The translations under genes and the position numbers were made by a program. A stretch of DNA of 44,203 nt from Anaerolineales bacterium. Its GTDB lineage: Bacteria > Chloroflexota > Anaerolineae > Anaerolineales > UBA11579. The DNA is taken from contig JAFGRA010000186.1 of NCBI GenBank assembly GCA_016935415.1, forward strand, positions 1-44,203, written 5' to 3'. The first letter of the stretch is position 1. Each line of letters starts with the position of its first letter. This document shows, piece by piece, positions 8,224-17,830 of the stretch. Under the pieces are notes generated by a model. It saw only the letters and a list, made by a program, of their open reading frames with translations, was not told the origin of the DNA and made no database searches.

Positions 8224-9570
8224 TCAGCTCAATCCGCGCGCATCAATCGCCGCCATCACCGCATCGTAATCGGCGGGCAGTTCGACCGGCGGATTGGCAT
8301 AACGCGCTGAACCTTCTGCTAAGTTCCCGGTGTGGTAGGCCACCTTGAACCCGGAGAATTTCAAACCATGGGCGGTCGAGATCACCACCGCACACTCATC
8401 CGATTTAATCACGCCTTTATCCAACAGCTTGAACAACGCTCCCAAGGCCACACCGGTGTGTGGGCAAGCATACAAGCCCGTGCGATCGGCGCGCGCCGCC
8501 GCATCTGCCAACTCGGCCTCACCAACCTGCTCGACCACGCCGTCCAACTGCTGCAAGACCTTAACGGCGCGCTCGTAGCTGACCGGGTTGCCGATCTGGA
8601 TGGCGCTTGCCAGCGTCTTCTGGGCACTGACCGGGTGGTATTGCTCGAAATGGGTCTGGTAGCTCAAGTAGAGCGGATTAGCCCTCTCGGCCTGGGCACA
8701 GGCGATGCGCGGCAGGCTGTCGATCAAGCCCAATTCCTTCATCATCAAGAAACCGTTGCCGATGGCGCTGACGTTGCCCAGGTTGCCGACCGGCAGCACG
8801 ATCCAATCCGGCACCTGCCAATCGAACTGCTTGACGATCTCGAAGGCCACTGTCTTCTGGCCTTCCATGCGCAGCGAGTTCATCGAATTCGCCAGATAAA
8901 TGGTGGGGTCTTCGGTAAGCTGCTTGACGATCTGCATGCAGCCATCGAAGTCCGTATCCAATGAAAGCACTGTAGCCCCGTTGGCAATCGGCTGGATAAG
9001 CTGCGCGGTGGAGACCTTGTCGCGCGGCAGCAAGATCACCGCCGGGATTCCGGCCGCGGCTGCGTAGGTCGCCAGCGCCGCCGAGGTATCACCGGTCGAG
9101 GCACAGGCCACTGCCCGAATCGGCTTCCCCTGCTTGAGCATCTGATGAACGGCCGAAACCAACACCGTCATGCCTAAATCTTTGAAGGAACCGGTGTGGC
9201 TGTTGCCGCACATCTTGACCCACAAGTCGGGCAGGCCGATCTGCGCCCCTAAGCGGTCGGCGCGGAAGCAATTGGTGTTGCCTTCGTACATCGAGATCAC
9301 ATTTTCGTTTTCGAGCACAGGCAGCACCCATTCCTTGTAACCCCATACCCCGCTGCCATAGGGAAAATCATTGCTGCGCGTGCGCCCATCGAAGAGCGCT
9401 TTCCATTCTGCTGCACTGGTCTGGCGCAGGGCATCCATATCGTGGGCCACGTTGAGCAGCCCGCCGCAGTCTTCGCAGCGGTAAACGACATCGAAGACCG
9501 AATAGCGCCGCCCGCAGCCGCGCACACACTCGAACCAGCAATCGTAGGCCGGTAGTGAACCGTTTTGCAT
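8224..9570 (-). CDS. thrC: Threonine synthase
   Basis: A 448-residue PLP enzyme that converts O-phospho-L-homoserine to L-threonine. The N-terminus has a zinc-ribbon-like pair (CVRGCG and CEDCGG) found in one class of bacterial threonine synthases. The PLP lysine is in [12 protein letters not shown], and the glycine-rich phosphate-binding loop is [15 protein letters not shown]. The frame is open to 9600, but the ATG at 9570 is chosen because GGAGGAG sits six bases before it, while 9600 overlaps the previous stop and has no such site. It is the last gene of the operon lysC - HAD-like protein - thrC, placing it in aspartate-family amino acid synthesis. Homoserine kinase and homoserine dehydrogenase are not in the window. 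Confidence 0.92.
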   Translation of the reverse strand: MQNGSLPAYDCWFECVRGCGRRYSVFDVVYRCEDCGGLLNVAHDMDALRQTSAAEWKALFDGRTRSNDFPYGSGVWGYKEWVLPVLENENVISMYEGNTNCFRADRLGAQIGLPDLWVKMCGNSHTGSFKDLGMTVLVSAVHQMLKQGKPIRAVACASTGDTSAALATYAAAAGIPAVILLPRDKVSTAQLIQPIANGATVLSLDTDFDGCMQIVKQLTEDPTIYLANSMNSLRMEGQKTVAFEIVKQFDWQVPDWIVLPVGNLGNVSAIGNGFLMMKELGLIDSLPRIACAQAERANPLYLSYQTHFEQYHPVSAQKTLASAIQIGNPVSYERAVKVLQQLDGVVEQVGEAELADAAARADRTGLYACPHTGVALGALFKLLDKGVIKSDECAVVISTAHGLKFSGFKVAYHTGNLAEGSARYANPPVELPADYDAVMAAIDARGLS

Positions 9571-9599
9571 TGTATCTCCTCCGTTTTTCCCCGCAGTCA

Positions 9600-10733
9600 T
9601 CAGTCTGCGCCTACCGCGTGAGTTTGAATTTCGTGGATCGCCAGGTAACCCTCGGCGCGCTGTTCAGGCGTGGGCACCGAGGCTTCCGGCGGCTTATCGG
9701 ACAGCGAGAACAGCAGCGCGCCCTGCTTCTTCCAGGCTTCGGCCGCCAGGCGCACTTCCTGCGTCAGCACGATCTCCTCCTGCAACATACGCTCGACTGG
9801 CGCATCGTCCGGCAGATTTCCCAACCAACTGGTTGTAACAATGAATTCGTTCTGGCGAAAAGCCTTGAACGGGGTTGGGTCGCCTTTTTGCACATTGACG
9901 AACACATCACCATGCACCTGCCGCAAATTTCCCGGCAGTTCTGCCAGGCGTTCGGCCACTTCACCAATGAACTGCGGGAAACTTGCCATCCTCCCGGCGT
10001 TCACTGCTTCGGCCAGTTCGTCCCGCCCGTACAAACCGGCGCTGACCATCAGGCAAATGTAGGTCAGGTAATCCTGGTTGTCGGTCGTGAAGGGATGATA
10101 CTCTTGCTGATTGAACAAATCGTAAGCCGCCTTGAAACTTTCTGGGTCGAAATCATCACCCAGCAAAACTTCGACCGTGCGATGGGCCGCCACGACGCGC
10201 GCCCGGTCGATGACCTTGTCATTGCGGCCGCGCGCCCCCAACAATGTCTTGTCCAGATCGATCAACACGACCGTGTGTTCATCAATGGTCAAGCCGCGCG
10301 CTTGCAGGAAGGCGTTGAAGCGTTCCAGGTCAGCCCAACGGTTGGCATAATAGATTGGCGCGCTGGAAGGCTCCTGGGAAGCCACAGTCACTTTTTGCGG
10401 GCTTTCGCTGCCAATGAAGGCAAAACCGCGCCAGCCCCCGGCGTTGAAGATATTGGTAAAAGCGGTGCCGTCGTTCATGCGCGTATCCCCGACATACACT
10501 AACTTTTCGATGGGTACGCGCAGGCCGCGCTGGCGTTGGGCTTCCTCTAGTAACGCCACCATGATCTGGGCATATTCGACTGAAGTTTTGCGGGGGATGG
10601 CAATCCCGGGCCAACCGGCGCGCTCGCTCAGTTCAGCAAAGCGCGGCAGGCGAGTATCCATAGCCTGCATATCGCGGTAAACCAGGTTATCGCCGAGGAT
10701 ATCACTTACTGAAATGCGCTCGTAGACTTTCAT
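9600..10733 (-). CDS. HAD-like protein with circularly permuted catalytic motifs
   Basis: A 377-residue protein lying between aspartokinase and threonine synthase. Its HAD phosphatase motifs are in an unusual order. Residues 45-110 look like the end of a HAD domain: Lys49 (motif [22 protein letters not shown]), then [15 protein letters not shown] with Asp83 and Asp88 (motif IV). Residues 155-163 look like the beginning of one: VVLIDLDKT (motif I, Asp159 and Asp161). A helical cap follows, then [11 protein letters not shown] (motif II, Ser343/Ser345). Thus III-IV precede I-II. The ATG overlaps the lysC stop as ATGA, so translation is coupled. A phosphatase or phosphotransferase acting on a phosphorylated amino acid would fit the operon, but this is inference; the reading of the N-terminal half is less certain than that of motif I. 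Confidence 0.75.
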   Translation of the reverse strand: MKVYERISVSDILGDNLVYRDMQAMDTRLPRFAELSERAGWPGIAIPRKTSVEYAQIMVALLEEAQRQRGLRVPIEKLVYVGDTRMNDGTAFTNIFNAGGWRGFAFIGSESPQKVTVASQEPSSAPIYYANRWADLERFNAFLQARGLTIDEHTVVLIDLDKTLLGARGRNDKVIDRARVVAAHRTVEVLLGDDFDPESFKAAYDLFNQQEYHPFTTDNQDYLTYICLMVSAGLYGRDELAEAVNAGRMASFPQFIGEVAERLAELPGNLRQVHGDVFVNVQKGDPTPFKAFRQNEFIVTTSWLGNLPDDAPVERMLQEEIVLTQEVRLAAEAWKKQGALLFSLSDKPPEASVPTPEQRAEGYLAIHEIQTHAVGAD

Positions 10734-12145
10734 ACACTTGCCTCCTCGATCACACGCTTGTGAATATGGCGCACGGCTTCTTCACCTTCTTCTGATTTTA
10801 CTACCAGCGAAATGCAAAACTCGGAAGAACCCTGGGCGATGGCGATCACGTTAATATTCGCCTCACCGAGCGCCCCGAAGACGCGCGCTCCCACACCGGG
10901 GGTATCGCGCAGCCCCGAGCCGATCACGGTCACGATCACCACGTCATCATGCGCCCAAATACGGTCAATATCCCGCCGGGCCAATTCCAGGGCCATCTCG
11001 CTTTCCAGGGACGCGATCACCGCCGGGGCCGTATCGGTCGGGATCAAGAAGCAGATCGATTGCTCCGAAGAGGACTGCGAGATCATCAAGACACTCGCGC
11101 CGACCCGGGCCACCGCTGCGAAGGTGCGCGCCGCAATACCGGGCACGCCCAGCATACCGCGCCCTTCTACCGTTACCATGCTCAAGTTCTTGATCGCCGT
11201 AATCGCGGTGATCCGCCCGCTCACCGCTTCCGGATGAGCACAGATGCGCGTCCCGGGATAACTGGCATTGAAGGTATTCTTCACCCACAACGGAATGTCT
11301 TCCTCGATGATTGGGCGAATTGTCTTGGGGTGCAGCACCTTGGCCCCGAAGTAGGCCAATTCGCTGATCTCAGCAAAGGAAAGCTCGGGCACAACGCGCG
11401 CTTCGGGCACGGCGCGCGGGTCGGCGGTCATCACGCCGTCCACATCCGTCCACGTCCACACCTCGGCGGCGCACAGGCACACCCCCAGGATCGAGGCCGT
11501 ATAATCGCTGCCGCCGCGCCCCAGGGTGGTGATCACACCCTTTTCGCTGGCGCTGACAAAGCCGGTCACTACCGGCACGATCCCGTCTTCGAGCAGTGGG
11601 GCCAGGTTCTCCGACACGCGTTCGCAGGTCAGGTCCATCAGGGGCATGGCGTTCTGGAAATTTTCGTCGGTGACGATCAAATCCGTGGCGTCCACAGCCT
11701 GGCTTTTCAGGCCCTGCTGCCACAGGAAAGCCGCTACCACGCGCGCGTTGATGCGCTCGCCCAGGGAAGTGATCGCATCCATGCCGCGCGGCGTAACCTC
11801 AGCCAGGACATGGATGCTGTTGCAAAAAGCGCTCAACTCTTCCAGATATTCATAGACTACCGTCTGTAGCTTTGCTTTCTCATCATCAGCGGTGATCAAA
11901 GCATCGATGGTCTGGCGGTGCCGGGCGCTCAACTCAGTAATGATATCCCGGTAAGTGTGCTCGTCGCCGTCAGCCGCAGTGCGGGCGGCGCGCACCAGCA
12001 GGTCAGTCACGCCGCTCATCGCCGATACGACCACAACCAGGCCATCCCATTGGGAAGCCTGTTCCTGGACAATGGCAGCCATGTAGTTAAGCGCCTCCAC
12101 GCTGCCGACTGAGGTACCACCGAATTTCATCACGAGAGTCTTCAT
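10730..12145 (-). CDS. lysC: Aspartate kinase
   Basis: A 471-residue monofunctional aspartokinase that phosphorylates L-aspartate with ATP, the first step towards lysine, methionine and threonine. It starts with the signature MKFGGTSVG, has the amino-acid kinase motif GRGGSDYTASI, and ends with two ACT domains (MVTVEGRGMLGVPG and VTVIGSGLRDTPGVGARVF), which normally bind lysine or threonine for feedback inhibition. There is no fused homoserine dehydrogenase. The ATG has AGGATG about eight bases before it. It heads an operon: its TGA overlaps the start of the HAD-like gene by four bases, and thrC follows. That arrangement points towards threonine supply, possibly with threonine as the effector (inference). 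Confidence 0.95.
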   Translation of the reverse strand: MKTLVMKFGGTSVGSVEALNYMAAIVQEQASQWDGLVVVVSAMSGVTDLLVRAARTAADGDEHTYRDIITELSARHRQTIDALITADDEKAKLQTVVYEYLEELSAFCNSIHVLAEVTPRGMDAITSLGERINARVVAAFLWQQGLKSQAVDATDLIVTDENFQNAMPLMDLTCERVSENLAPLLEDGIVPVVTGFVSASEKGVITTLGRGGSDYTASILGVCLCAAEVWTWTDVDGVMTADPRAVPEARVVPELSFAEISELAYFGAKVLHPKTIRPIIEEDIPLWVKNTFNASYPGTRICAHPEAVSGRITAITAIKNLSMVTVEGRGMLGVPGIAARTFAAVARVGASVLMISQSSSEQSICFLIPTDTAPAVIASLESEMALELARRDIDRIWAHDDVVIVTVIGSGLRDTPGVGARVFGALGEANINVIAIAQGSSEFCISLVVKSEEGEEAVRHIHKRVIEEASV

Positions 12146-12438
12146 TGAATCATCCTATATCATACGATTTATAGCCATTTGACCGGCAGATATTAAATGT
12201 TGTAATCTTATCATGAGAGGACGGATTTTACAGGGAAAAGCGCAAGAATCAGGAAAAGCGGTTAGCCTTCAGCGGTCAGTTTTAAAGGGAAATGTTATAC
12301 TTTTCATGTTCGGTGAACGCTTTAACATACGTAAGATATAGCTAACCGAAGAGGGTCGCAGAGATGGCCGACAAGCTCCCTTTATCTCCACATTACTCTG
12401 CGTCCTCTACGATAAATATTCTCACATAAGGAACCACT
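12146..12438. other. Divergent intergenic region lysC / deoxyribosyltransferase
   Basis: A 293-base AT-richer gap. AT-rich hexamers that could be -10 boxes are present on both strands (for example TTATAC near 12293), but none has a well-spaced -35 box. No RNA gene, repeat or ORF with a ribosome site was recognised. Confidence 0.3.
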
Positions 12439-12861
12439 ATGAACGTATATTTTGCCTGTTCGATCACCGGGGGACGACAAGATGCCGGCGTTTATCAGAT
12501 CATCGTGGACGCCATGCAAGCCGCCGGGCACGAAGTCCCCACCGCGCTGCTCGCCTGCGAAAAGGTTGTCGACCTGGAAATCGTCGTCGAACCGGAGGAA
12601 GTGTACACGCGTGATGTGGCCTGGATCGATGACAGCGATGCCCTGGTCGCCGAGGTGAGCACGCCCTCGCACGGCGCCGGTTACGAGATCGCCCATGCCC
12701 TACGCAAGGGCAAGCCGGTGTTGTGCGTGCACCGGGCAGGCGTGCTGGTCTCCAAGATGCTGACCGGCAACACCCACGCCAACATTTCCATTCGTGCGTA
12801 TCAGTCAGATGCCGAAGCCGCCCGGATCGTGATCGATTTCCTCAAAGCATTAGAAGATTAG
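12439..12861 (+). CDS. Nucleoside 2-deoxyribosyltransferase-like protein
   Basis: A 140-residue protein of the nucleoside deoxyribosyltransferase/DNPH1 (Rcl) fold. Visible motifs are VYFACSITGGRQD at the N-terminus (substrate loop), WIDDSDALVAEVSTPSHGAGYEIAHA with the catalytic Glu in GYEIA, and GKPVLCVHR. Enzymes of this fold either swap bases between deoxynucleosides or hydrolyse deoxynucleoside 5'-monophosphates to base and deoxyribose 5-phosphate; the GGR loop slightly favours the DNPH1-like hydrolase, but this is a guess. The ATG has AAGGA about eight bases upstream. The next gene starts two bases after the stop, so the two are very likely coupled. Confidence 0.82.
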   Translation: MNVYFACSITGGRQDAGVYQIIVDAMQAAGHEVPTALLACEKVVDLEIVVEPEEVYTRDVAWIDDSDALVAEVSTPSHGAGYEIAHALRKGKPVLCVHRAGVLVSKMLTGNTHANISIRAYQSDAEAARIVIDFLKALED

Positions 12862-12863
12862 CT

Positions 12864-13835
12864 ATGGGCGAGTCCTTCGCTCCCGAAACCCTCGAAGCAA
12901 TTTTTCTGGCGCAGGTCGCCGCCGACCCGAGCAGCCTGCACTTCTCGCCGGTGCGCACCGGCAAACACAACAGCTCGTTCTGGGTGCAGAGCAACCGCGG
13001 CAAATTCGTGCTGCGCATCGCCCCGCCGGATGACGCCGGTTTCCTGTTCTACGAGCGCCTGATGATGCGCCAGGAACCTGAACTGCACACCCTAATCGGA
13101 GTGCAGACCGAGATCCCGATTGCCAAAATCGTCGGGCATGATTTCAGCCGGGAGCAGATCGCCCGCGACTATCTGGTGATGGCAGCCTTGCCGGGCACGC
13201 CGCTGAGCGACGCCCATTGGCTGGGACAATCGATACTCAACCGCGCCCTCTACCAGGTTGGCGAGCACCTGCAAGCACTCCATAGCTTGACCGCCACCGA
13301 ACACCTGGGCCAACGCTCCTACGGCTATCTGGGCGCACACCATCCGATGGAGCCCCAACCAACCTGGTGGGAAGCTTTCCGGGTGATGTGGCATAAACTC
13401 CTCGACGATGTGGTAGCCTGCGGAAGCTACACCGATTTCGAAGCCGACCACCTGCGCGCCTTGCTCGACCGGCACCAGGAACACTTCCAGCACGCCGTTG
13501 AGCCGCACCTGCTGCACATGGACGTATGGGGCCAGAATATTCTGATCGACGAACACGGCAACGTGACCGGCCTGGTCGATTTTGACCGGGCGCTATGGGG
13601 CGATGTGGAAATCGAGTTTGCGGTGCTGGATTACTGTGGGATCAGTGAACCGGTTTTCTGGGAAGGCTATGGGGCTGAACGCGATGCGTCCCACGCCGCC
13701 CAGATCCGCCGCCAGTTCTACCTGCTCTATGAAATCCAGAAATATATGCCGATCCGCGTCTGGCGGCGCAACAACCCTACCGAAGCCGCCCGCTACAAGG
13801 AATACAGTTTTCGGGTGGCCGCCGCGCTGGAATAA
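12864..13835 (+). CDS. Aminoglycoside phosphotransferase (APH)-fold kinase
   Basis: A 323-residue protein with the kinase-like APH fold. The N-lobe has FSPVRTGKHNSSFWVQSNRG followed by KFVLRIA with the ATP-binding Lys. The C-lobe has the Brenner motif HMDVWGQNILID (catalytic Asp, Asn) and the metal-binding LVDFDRALWGD. The family covers antibiotic kinases, homoserine kinase type II, choline and fructosamine kinases, so the substrate is open; nothing here argues for true antibiotic resistance. The ATG at 12864 lies two bases after the stop of the preceding gene; the longer frame that reaches back to 12723 only overlaps that gene and is rejected. A small palindrome follows at 13871. Confidence 0.82.
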   Translation: MGESFAPETLEAIFLAQVAADPSSLHFSPVRTGKHNSSFWVQSNRGKFVLRIAPPDDAGFLFYERLMMRQEPELHTLIGVQTEIPIAKIVGHDFSREQIARDYLVMAALPGTPLSDAHWLGQSILNRALYQVGEHLQALHSLTATEHLGQRSYGYLGAHHPMEPQPTWWEAFRVMWHKLLDDVVACGSYTDFEADHLRALLDRHQEHFQHAVEPHLLHMDVWGQNILIDEHGNVTGLVDFDRALWGDVEIEFAVLDYCGISEPVFWEGYGAERDASHAAQIRRQFYLLYEIQKYMPIRVWRRNNPTEAARYKEYSFRVAAALE

Positions 13836-13870
13836 TCTTTCTCGCTTCAATATTCCCAAAGAATCAGTAA

Positions 13871-13891
13871 GGGCGGGTACAAGACCCGCCC
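13871..13891. repeat. Small GC-rich palindrome (dispersed-repeat type)
   Basis: GGGCGGGT and ACCCGCCC form a perfect 8-bp stem around a 5-base loop, between two convergent genes. There is no T-run, so it is a poor terminator on its own. It shares its GGGCGGGT...ACCC core with the element at 23525. Confidence 0.6.
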
Positions 13892-13931
13892 GCTAAATTA
13901 TCAACTACTTTCTATCGTATTAGGAAACCAA

Positions 13932-15848
13932 CTAAGCCACCGGCAAGATCACCCAGAAGGTAGAGCCAACGCCCACTTCCGAGTCAACCCAGATGCGCCC
14001 GTTGTGGTTCTCGACAATCGTCTTGACGATTGCCAGGCCCAGGCCGGTACCCTGGATGTCTTCGGGGGCATTGCTGGCGCGGTAGAACTTATCGAAGATA
14101 TTGGGGTGCTCTTCCGGTGGAATGCCCTGGCCGTTATCCGTCACCTGGATCAGGATTTGTCCGTTTTCCTCGATGGCATAGATGCCGATCTGGCCGCCCC
14201 TGGGGGTGTACTTGACGGCGTTGCCCAGCAGATTATCAACCACCTGGCGCATCTGGATCGGGTTACCGAAAACCGGGGGCAAATCTTCGGAGCACTCGAC
14301 CACCAGTTTGTGATCCTTGGCATCCAGCAAATGCTGGTAGCCTTCCACCGCATAATTAATCACCGAATAGATGGAAACCTGTTCAAACTCTTTGCTCAGG
14401 CCACCAACTTCAATGCGGCTCAAATTGAGCAAGTCGTTGATCAGTTCAGTGATGCTGTTGACGCTAAACTGCACTTTCTTGATGAACTCGCTTTGTTTTT
14501 CATTGATTGGCCCGGCGCGGTCGATCAACTCCACATAACCTAAAATGGAGGTCAGTGGGGAGCGCAGGTCATGAGAAACCGCATTAACGAAATCGGTCTT
14601 CAGGCGGTCTACTTCTTTCAAATAAGTGATGTCATGCAGCGTAACCACCGTCCCGATCCCGGGCAGTTCGGTCACCTGGATGCTGAACACATTGTTCTCG
14701 TCGATCTCCAATTCAGCCCGGAAAGGATCGTCGAGTTCGCCGCGGATCGCTTTGGACAGGATCTCATTCTGAATCACATCGTCGATCGCTTGCCCGCTGT
14801 AATCGTCTTCACCCAAATTGAAAATACGGCGTACCATGCGGTTGACCAGCAGGATGTTCCAGGAATTATCGACGACGATCACACCGTCCTTGATCTGGGT
14901 CAGGATCCGGCCAAGCTTATTACGTTCCAGTTCGCTTTCCGAATACAGGCGGGCATTCTCCACGGCGATAGCAGCGTAGTCGGCCAAGGCCGACATCACC
15001 ATCACATCGCGCTGGCTGAAGGCATTACCACTCTGGCGGTTATCCACGCCCAGCACACCGATCGTACGGTTGTGGATACGCAGCGGCACGTAGATCAGGG
15101 CATAAACCAGGTAGGAGGTCTTGATCTTAGTGGGGTCTTTGGCATCGAAATGGATCGGCTTGCCCAGGCGCACGACTTCCCCGGCCAGCGTGTCATCCAC
15201 AGGGATACGGAAAGTGCGCACGAAATCTTCCTGGAAGTTGCGCGCCGCCCGCATGTATAGTTCACCGCTCTCATCATCCAGCAGCAAAATGCTGCCCTCT
15301 TCCGCCCCGGTCAATTCTACGGCGGCATCTACCACCGCGGTAAGCACATTATCCAATTCCAGGAATGAGGTCACCGAGCGACCGATGTTGATCAGCGTTT
15401 CCAACGCCTCCACTCGCCGTTCCAACGGCCCGGTGTAGCGGCGCGACTCCAATTGGAGCCAATTCATCCAATGTGTGCGGCGGTCCAGGCCGCGGCGCAC
15501 CGCTTCTAGGATGGCGTTGGCACGGATCGGGGGTGAAAGCCAATCGACCACGCCCATCCGCAGTACCTTCAGCGGCAGCGAGGCCGAGCGATCCGTGGTA
15601 AACAGCAAGATCGGCAGCGTGGGCTGCTGGTCGACGATCTTCGAAGCCAGCTCCAGATAATGGCAATCCGTCAATTTATCTCCGAGAATGACCAGGTCGG
15701 GACGCCCCGAGCGGATCAGCTTTTCAGCCGCCGCGCAGCTCTGGGCAACGGAAACCCGGTAACCCGCCGGAGTCAGGATGCTGCGGTCGAGCAGTTCCAG
15801 CGTTGCCGGATCGGAGAGAATCAAGAGAATGCGTTCGTTTTGGGTCAT
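13932..15848 (-). CDS. GAF/PAS sensor histidine kinase with degenerate N-terminal receiver
   Basis: A 638-residue cytoplasmic histidine kinase. Order: receiver-like domain (residues 5-120), GAF domain (about 145-300, ALETLINIGRSVTSFLELD onward), PAS domain (about 305-405), dimerisation domain with the phospho-accepting His in SHDLRSPLTSILGY, and ATPase domain with N-box GNAVKYTP and G-box GTGLGLAIVK. The receiver-like domain lacks the phosphorylation site: the aspartate position is Gly56 (DLVILGDKL) and the switch lysine is Pro106 (DWLSPP). It should therefore act as a binding or dimerisation module. It lies 55 bases downstream of a similarly built kinase and may share its transcript. There is no strong ribosome site. 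No cognate response regulator is in the window. Confidence 0.9.
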   Translation of the reverse strand: MTQNERILLILSDPATLELLDRSILTPAGYRVSVAQSCAAAEKLIRSGRPDLVILGDKLTDCHYLELASKIVDQQPTLPILLFTTDRSASLPLKVLRMGVVDWLSPPIRANAILEAVRRGLDRRTHWMNWLQLESRRYTGPLERRVEALETLINIGRSVTSFLELDNVLTAVVDAAVELTGAEEGSILLLDDESGELYMRAARNFQEDFVRTFRIPVDDTLAGEVVRLGKPIHFDAKDPTKIKTSYLVYALIYVPLRIHNRTIGVLGVDNRQSGNAFSQRDVMVMSALADYAAIAVENARLYSESELERNKLGRILTQIKDGVIVVDNSWNILLVNRMVRRIFNLGEDDYSGQAIDDVIQNEILSKAIRGELDDPFRAELEIDENNVFSIQVTELPGIGTVVTLHDITYLKEVDRLKTDFVNAVSHDLRSPLTSILGYVELIDRAGPINEKQSEFIKKVQFSVNSITELINDLLNLSRIEVGGLSKEFEQVSIYSVINYAVEGYQHLLDAKDHKLVVECSEDLPPVFGNPIQMRQVVDNLLGNAVKYTPRGGQIGIYAIEENGQILIQVTDNGQGIPPEEHPNIFDKFYRASNAPEDIQGTGLGLAIVKTIVENHNGRIWVDSEVGVGSTFWVILPVA

Positions 15849-15903
15849 CGATTACACCAGTTTAAAATACAGGCCAACCTGTAATGGGAACTTCAAAACC
15901 AGA

Positions 15904-17559
15904 TCACTCCGCAGGCGGCAAAGCAAAATAGAACGTCGAGCCTGCTTCCAGCTTGCTCTCGGCCCAGACCTTACCGCCGTGCGCATTTACAATTTCTTTT
16001 ACCAGCGCCAGGCCGATGCCCAGGCCGCCGCTTTGCTTGTTGATCGGGTTATCGACCTGGAAAAAGCGGTCGAAGACGTGGTTGAGGTGTTTGGCGCTGA
16101 TACCCATGCCCTGGTCCCATACCGAAACCTGCGGGTATTTATTACGCGCCCGGCCAAGCTGCACCATGATTTCGCGATCCTTCGGGCTGTACTTGATCGC
16201 ATTGGAAAGCAGCGCATCGAATACCAGATTGATCTGCCCGACATCCACATTCACGTACAGCGGCTCAGAAGGCAGTTCGGCGATGATCATCACTTCGGCC
16301 TCCTTGGCAGCCTTCTGGGCCCGGCCCACCGCCTGGTTGGCGAGATCGTTCAAATTGACTTTCTTTTGATTCACCGGGGCGGCCGTTTCGCGCATCTTCT
16401 CCATCGCATCCAGGATAGCCAAGACCCGTTCCAGTTTTTGTTGGGTGGAGACCAAGGCATCGCGCTGCACGGATTTCAGGGAACCCATCTCACCATTCAC
16501 GAAAACATCCACGTAGCCTTTGGCCGAATCCAACGGAGTCCGCAGTTCGTGCGTAACGTGATCGATGATGTCGTTCTTGAGTTCATCGCTGTTTTTGACC
16601 TGCTCAACCGCTTGCTCCAGGGAGGCGGCGCGTTCATCCAGCGCACGAAACAAACGTGAGTTTACCAACGAGATCGAGGCATAATCGCTGACGCCGGCCA
16701 ACATGGCCTGGTCGCTGGAGTTGTACTCCTTATCTTTCTTGCGCATCACAACCATCAGCGCCACGGTTTGCTTCTGCACTTTCACCGGCACGACCAGGGC
16801 AGCCTTGCCCAATGAAGCAATCTTGAATCGTCCTAAAGGTTGGCCGTGGATGGAAAGCGGTTCCCCGGACAGTGCCACCAGCGAACTGATGCCGTCGTCC
16901 CACGGTTGGTTGAGGTTCTTCGCCAGGGATTTGGGCAGACCTTGATGGGCAGTGAGAATGAATTCCTTGCTGCGTTCGTCGCGCAGCAACAGCCAGCCCA
17001 GATCAGATTCGCTGATGCGGATGGCACCTTCAACAATCTGCCCAAACAGCTCTTTGTGGTCGGTGACCGAGGTAACTGCCTTGCCAATCGAGAAAATGGT
17101 GGTCAGTTCGTTGACACGCTTTTTCAATTCCTGGTTGGTCTGCTGGAGTTGACGGGAGAGGCTGGCGCGTTCGCGGCGGGCGCGCACCTGTTTCATGGCT
17201 CGCTCGACCGCCGCCAGGGCTTCGGCCTCACGCACCGGGGCGCGCAGGTAATCGGACGCCCCCAGGCGGAAGGCCTGAATCACATCGTGTTCTTGCCCCA
17301 GCGCCGCGATCATGATGACAGGAATATCAATATTCTGCGACGCCAGCGCCGCCAGGAAATCTTTCCCGCTCAAGCCGGGCAGGTCAAGGTTCGCGATCAC
17401 CACATCCGGGGCATAGGCAATCGCCTGCTGCAGCGCTGTACTGGCTTCGGTAAGTACTTTCACTTCGAAGCCCTGGGGGCGCAGCACCTGCCGCGCGATC
17501 AGGTCGCTGACCGCGGGGTCATTTTCAACTACGAGGATCTTTTCTTTCGTCGCTGCCAT
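15904..17559 (-). CDS. GAF sensor histidine kinase with degenerate N-terminal receiver
   Basis: A 551-residue histidine kinase. Order: receiver-like domain (residues 6-120), a short coiled coil (about 125-160, RASLSRQLQQTNQELKKRV), GAF domain (about 160-310), dimerisation domain with His in THELRTPLDSAKGY, and ATPase domain (LLSNAIKYSP, WDQGMGI, GGLGIGLALVK). The acidic pocket VVENDP is kept, but the phospho-accepting Asp is Asn57 (VVIANLDLPG) and the switch Lys is Ala107 (DYLRAP), so the receiver should not be phosphorylated. The frame extends to a TTG at 17619, but the ATG at 17559 is preferred: the receiver begins right there, and an extended -10 box sits seven bases before it, giving a leaderless mRNA. 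Confidence 0.88.
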   Translation of the reverse strand: MAATKEKILVVENDPAVSDLIARQVLRPQGFEVKVLTEASTALQQAIAYAPDVVIANLDLPGLSGKDFLAALASQNIDIPVIMIAALGQEHDVIQAFRLGASDYLRAPVREAEALAAVERAMKQVRARRERASLSRQLQQTNQELKKRVNELTTIFSIGKAVTSVTDHKELFGQIVEGAIRISESDLGWLLLRDERSKEFILTAHQGLPKSLAKNLNQPWDDGISSLVALSGEPLSIHGQPLGRFKIASLGKAALVVPVKVQKQTVALMVVMRKKDKEYNSSDQAMLAGVSDYASISLVNSRLFRALDERAASLEQAVEQVKNSDELKNDIIDHVTHELRTPLDSAKGYVDVFVNGEMGSLKSVQRDALVSTQQKLERVLAILDAMEKMRETAAPVNQKKVNLNDLANQAVGRAQKAAKEAEVMIIAELPSEPLYVNVDVGQINLVFDALLSNAIKYSPKDREIMVQLGRARNKYPQVSVWDQGMGISAKHLNHVFDRFFQVDNPINKQSGGLGIGLALVKEIVNAHGGKVWAESKLEAGSTFYFALPPAE

Positions 17560-17566
17560 CGGTTCA

Positions 17567-17575
17567 ATAATAGCA
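17567..17575 (-). promoter_or_regulatory. Extended -10 box for a leaderless histidine-kinase mRNA
   Basis: Reading the minus strand, TGCTATTAT (17575-17567) is an extended -10 element. Seven bases separate it from the ATG at 17559, so transcription should start at or next to the A of the ATG. No Shine-Dalgarno sequence is present, which is consistent. Confidence 0.5.
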
Positions 17576-17800
17576 CGATTGTCTGAATTTGTGACGCAGA
17601 AGCGCGTGCGCAAATACAAACAATTTTGTTAACCAGCAAATTTCAGCAAGCTCTCCAAGATATATTTTACCCGCTTTTGCAAGATTCGATTTTGTGAGAC
17701 CTACGTTTATAATTATGTCCATAGGTGTAGGATAGCCCGCCGCAGGATCAGAATTTTATATATGAAGCGTTAGAGTTCCATTAGAGGTGTTTTCGTGCGC

Positions 17801-17830
17801 TTGACTCATCGGGTTATCTGGTCATACAAT
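17801..17830 (+). promoter_or_regulatory. Sigma-70-type promoter for the dnaJ-like gene
   Basis: TTGACT (17801-17806), an 18-base spacer and TACAAT (17825-17830). The transcript would start near 17837, giving a leader of about 185 bases before the DnaJ start at 18023. No CIRCE operator was seen. Confidence 0.65.

Noticed and set aside
9571-9600. Earlier start of threonine synthase at 9600, overlapping the HAD-like gene
   Set aside because: The ATG at 9570 has GGAGGAG six bases before it and begins right before the conserved N-terminal zinc-ribbon.
12723-12863. Upstream extension of the APH-fold gene to an ATG-like start inside the deoxyribosyltransferase gene
   Set aside because: The extension overlaps a real gene in another frame; the family N-terminus fits the ATG at 12864.
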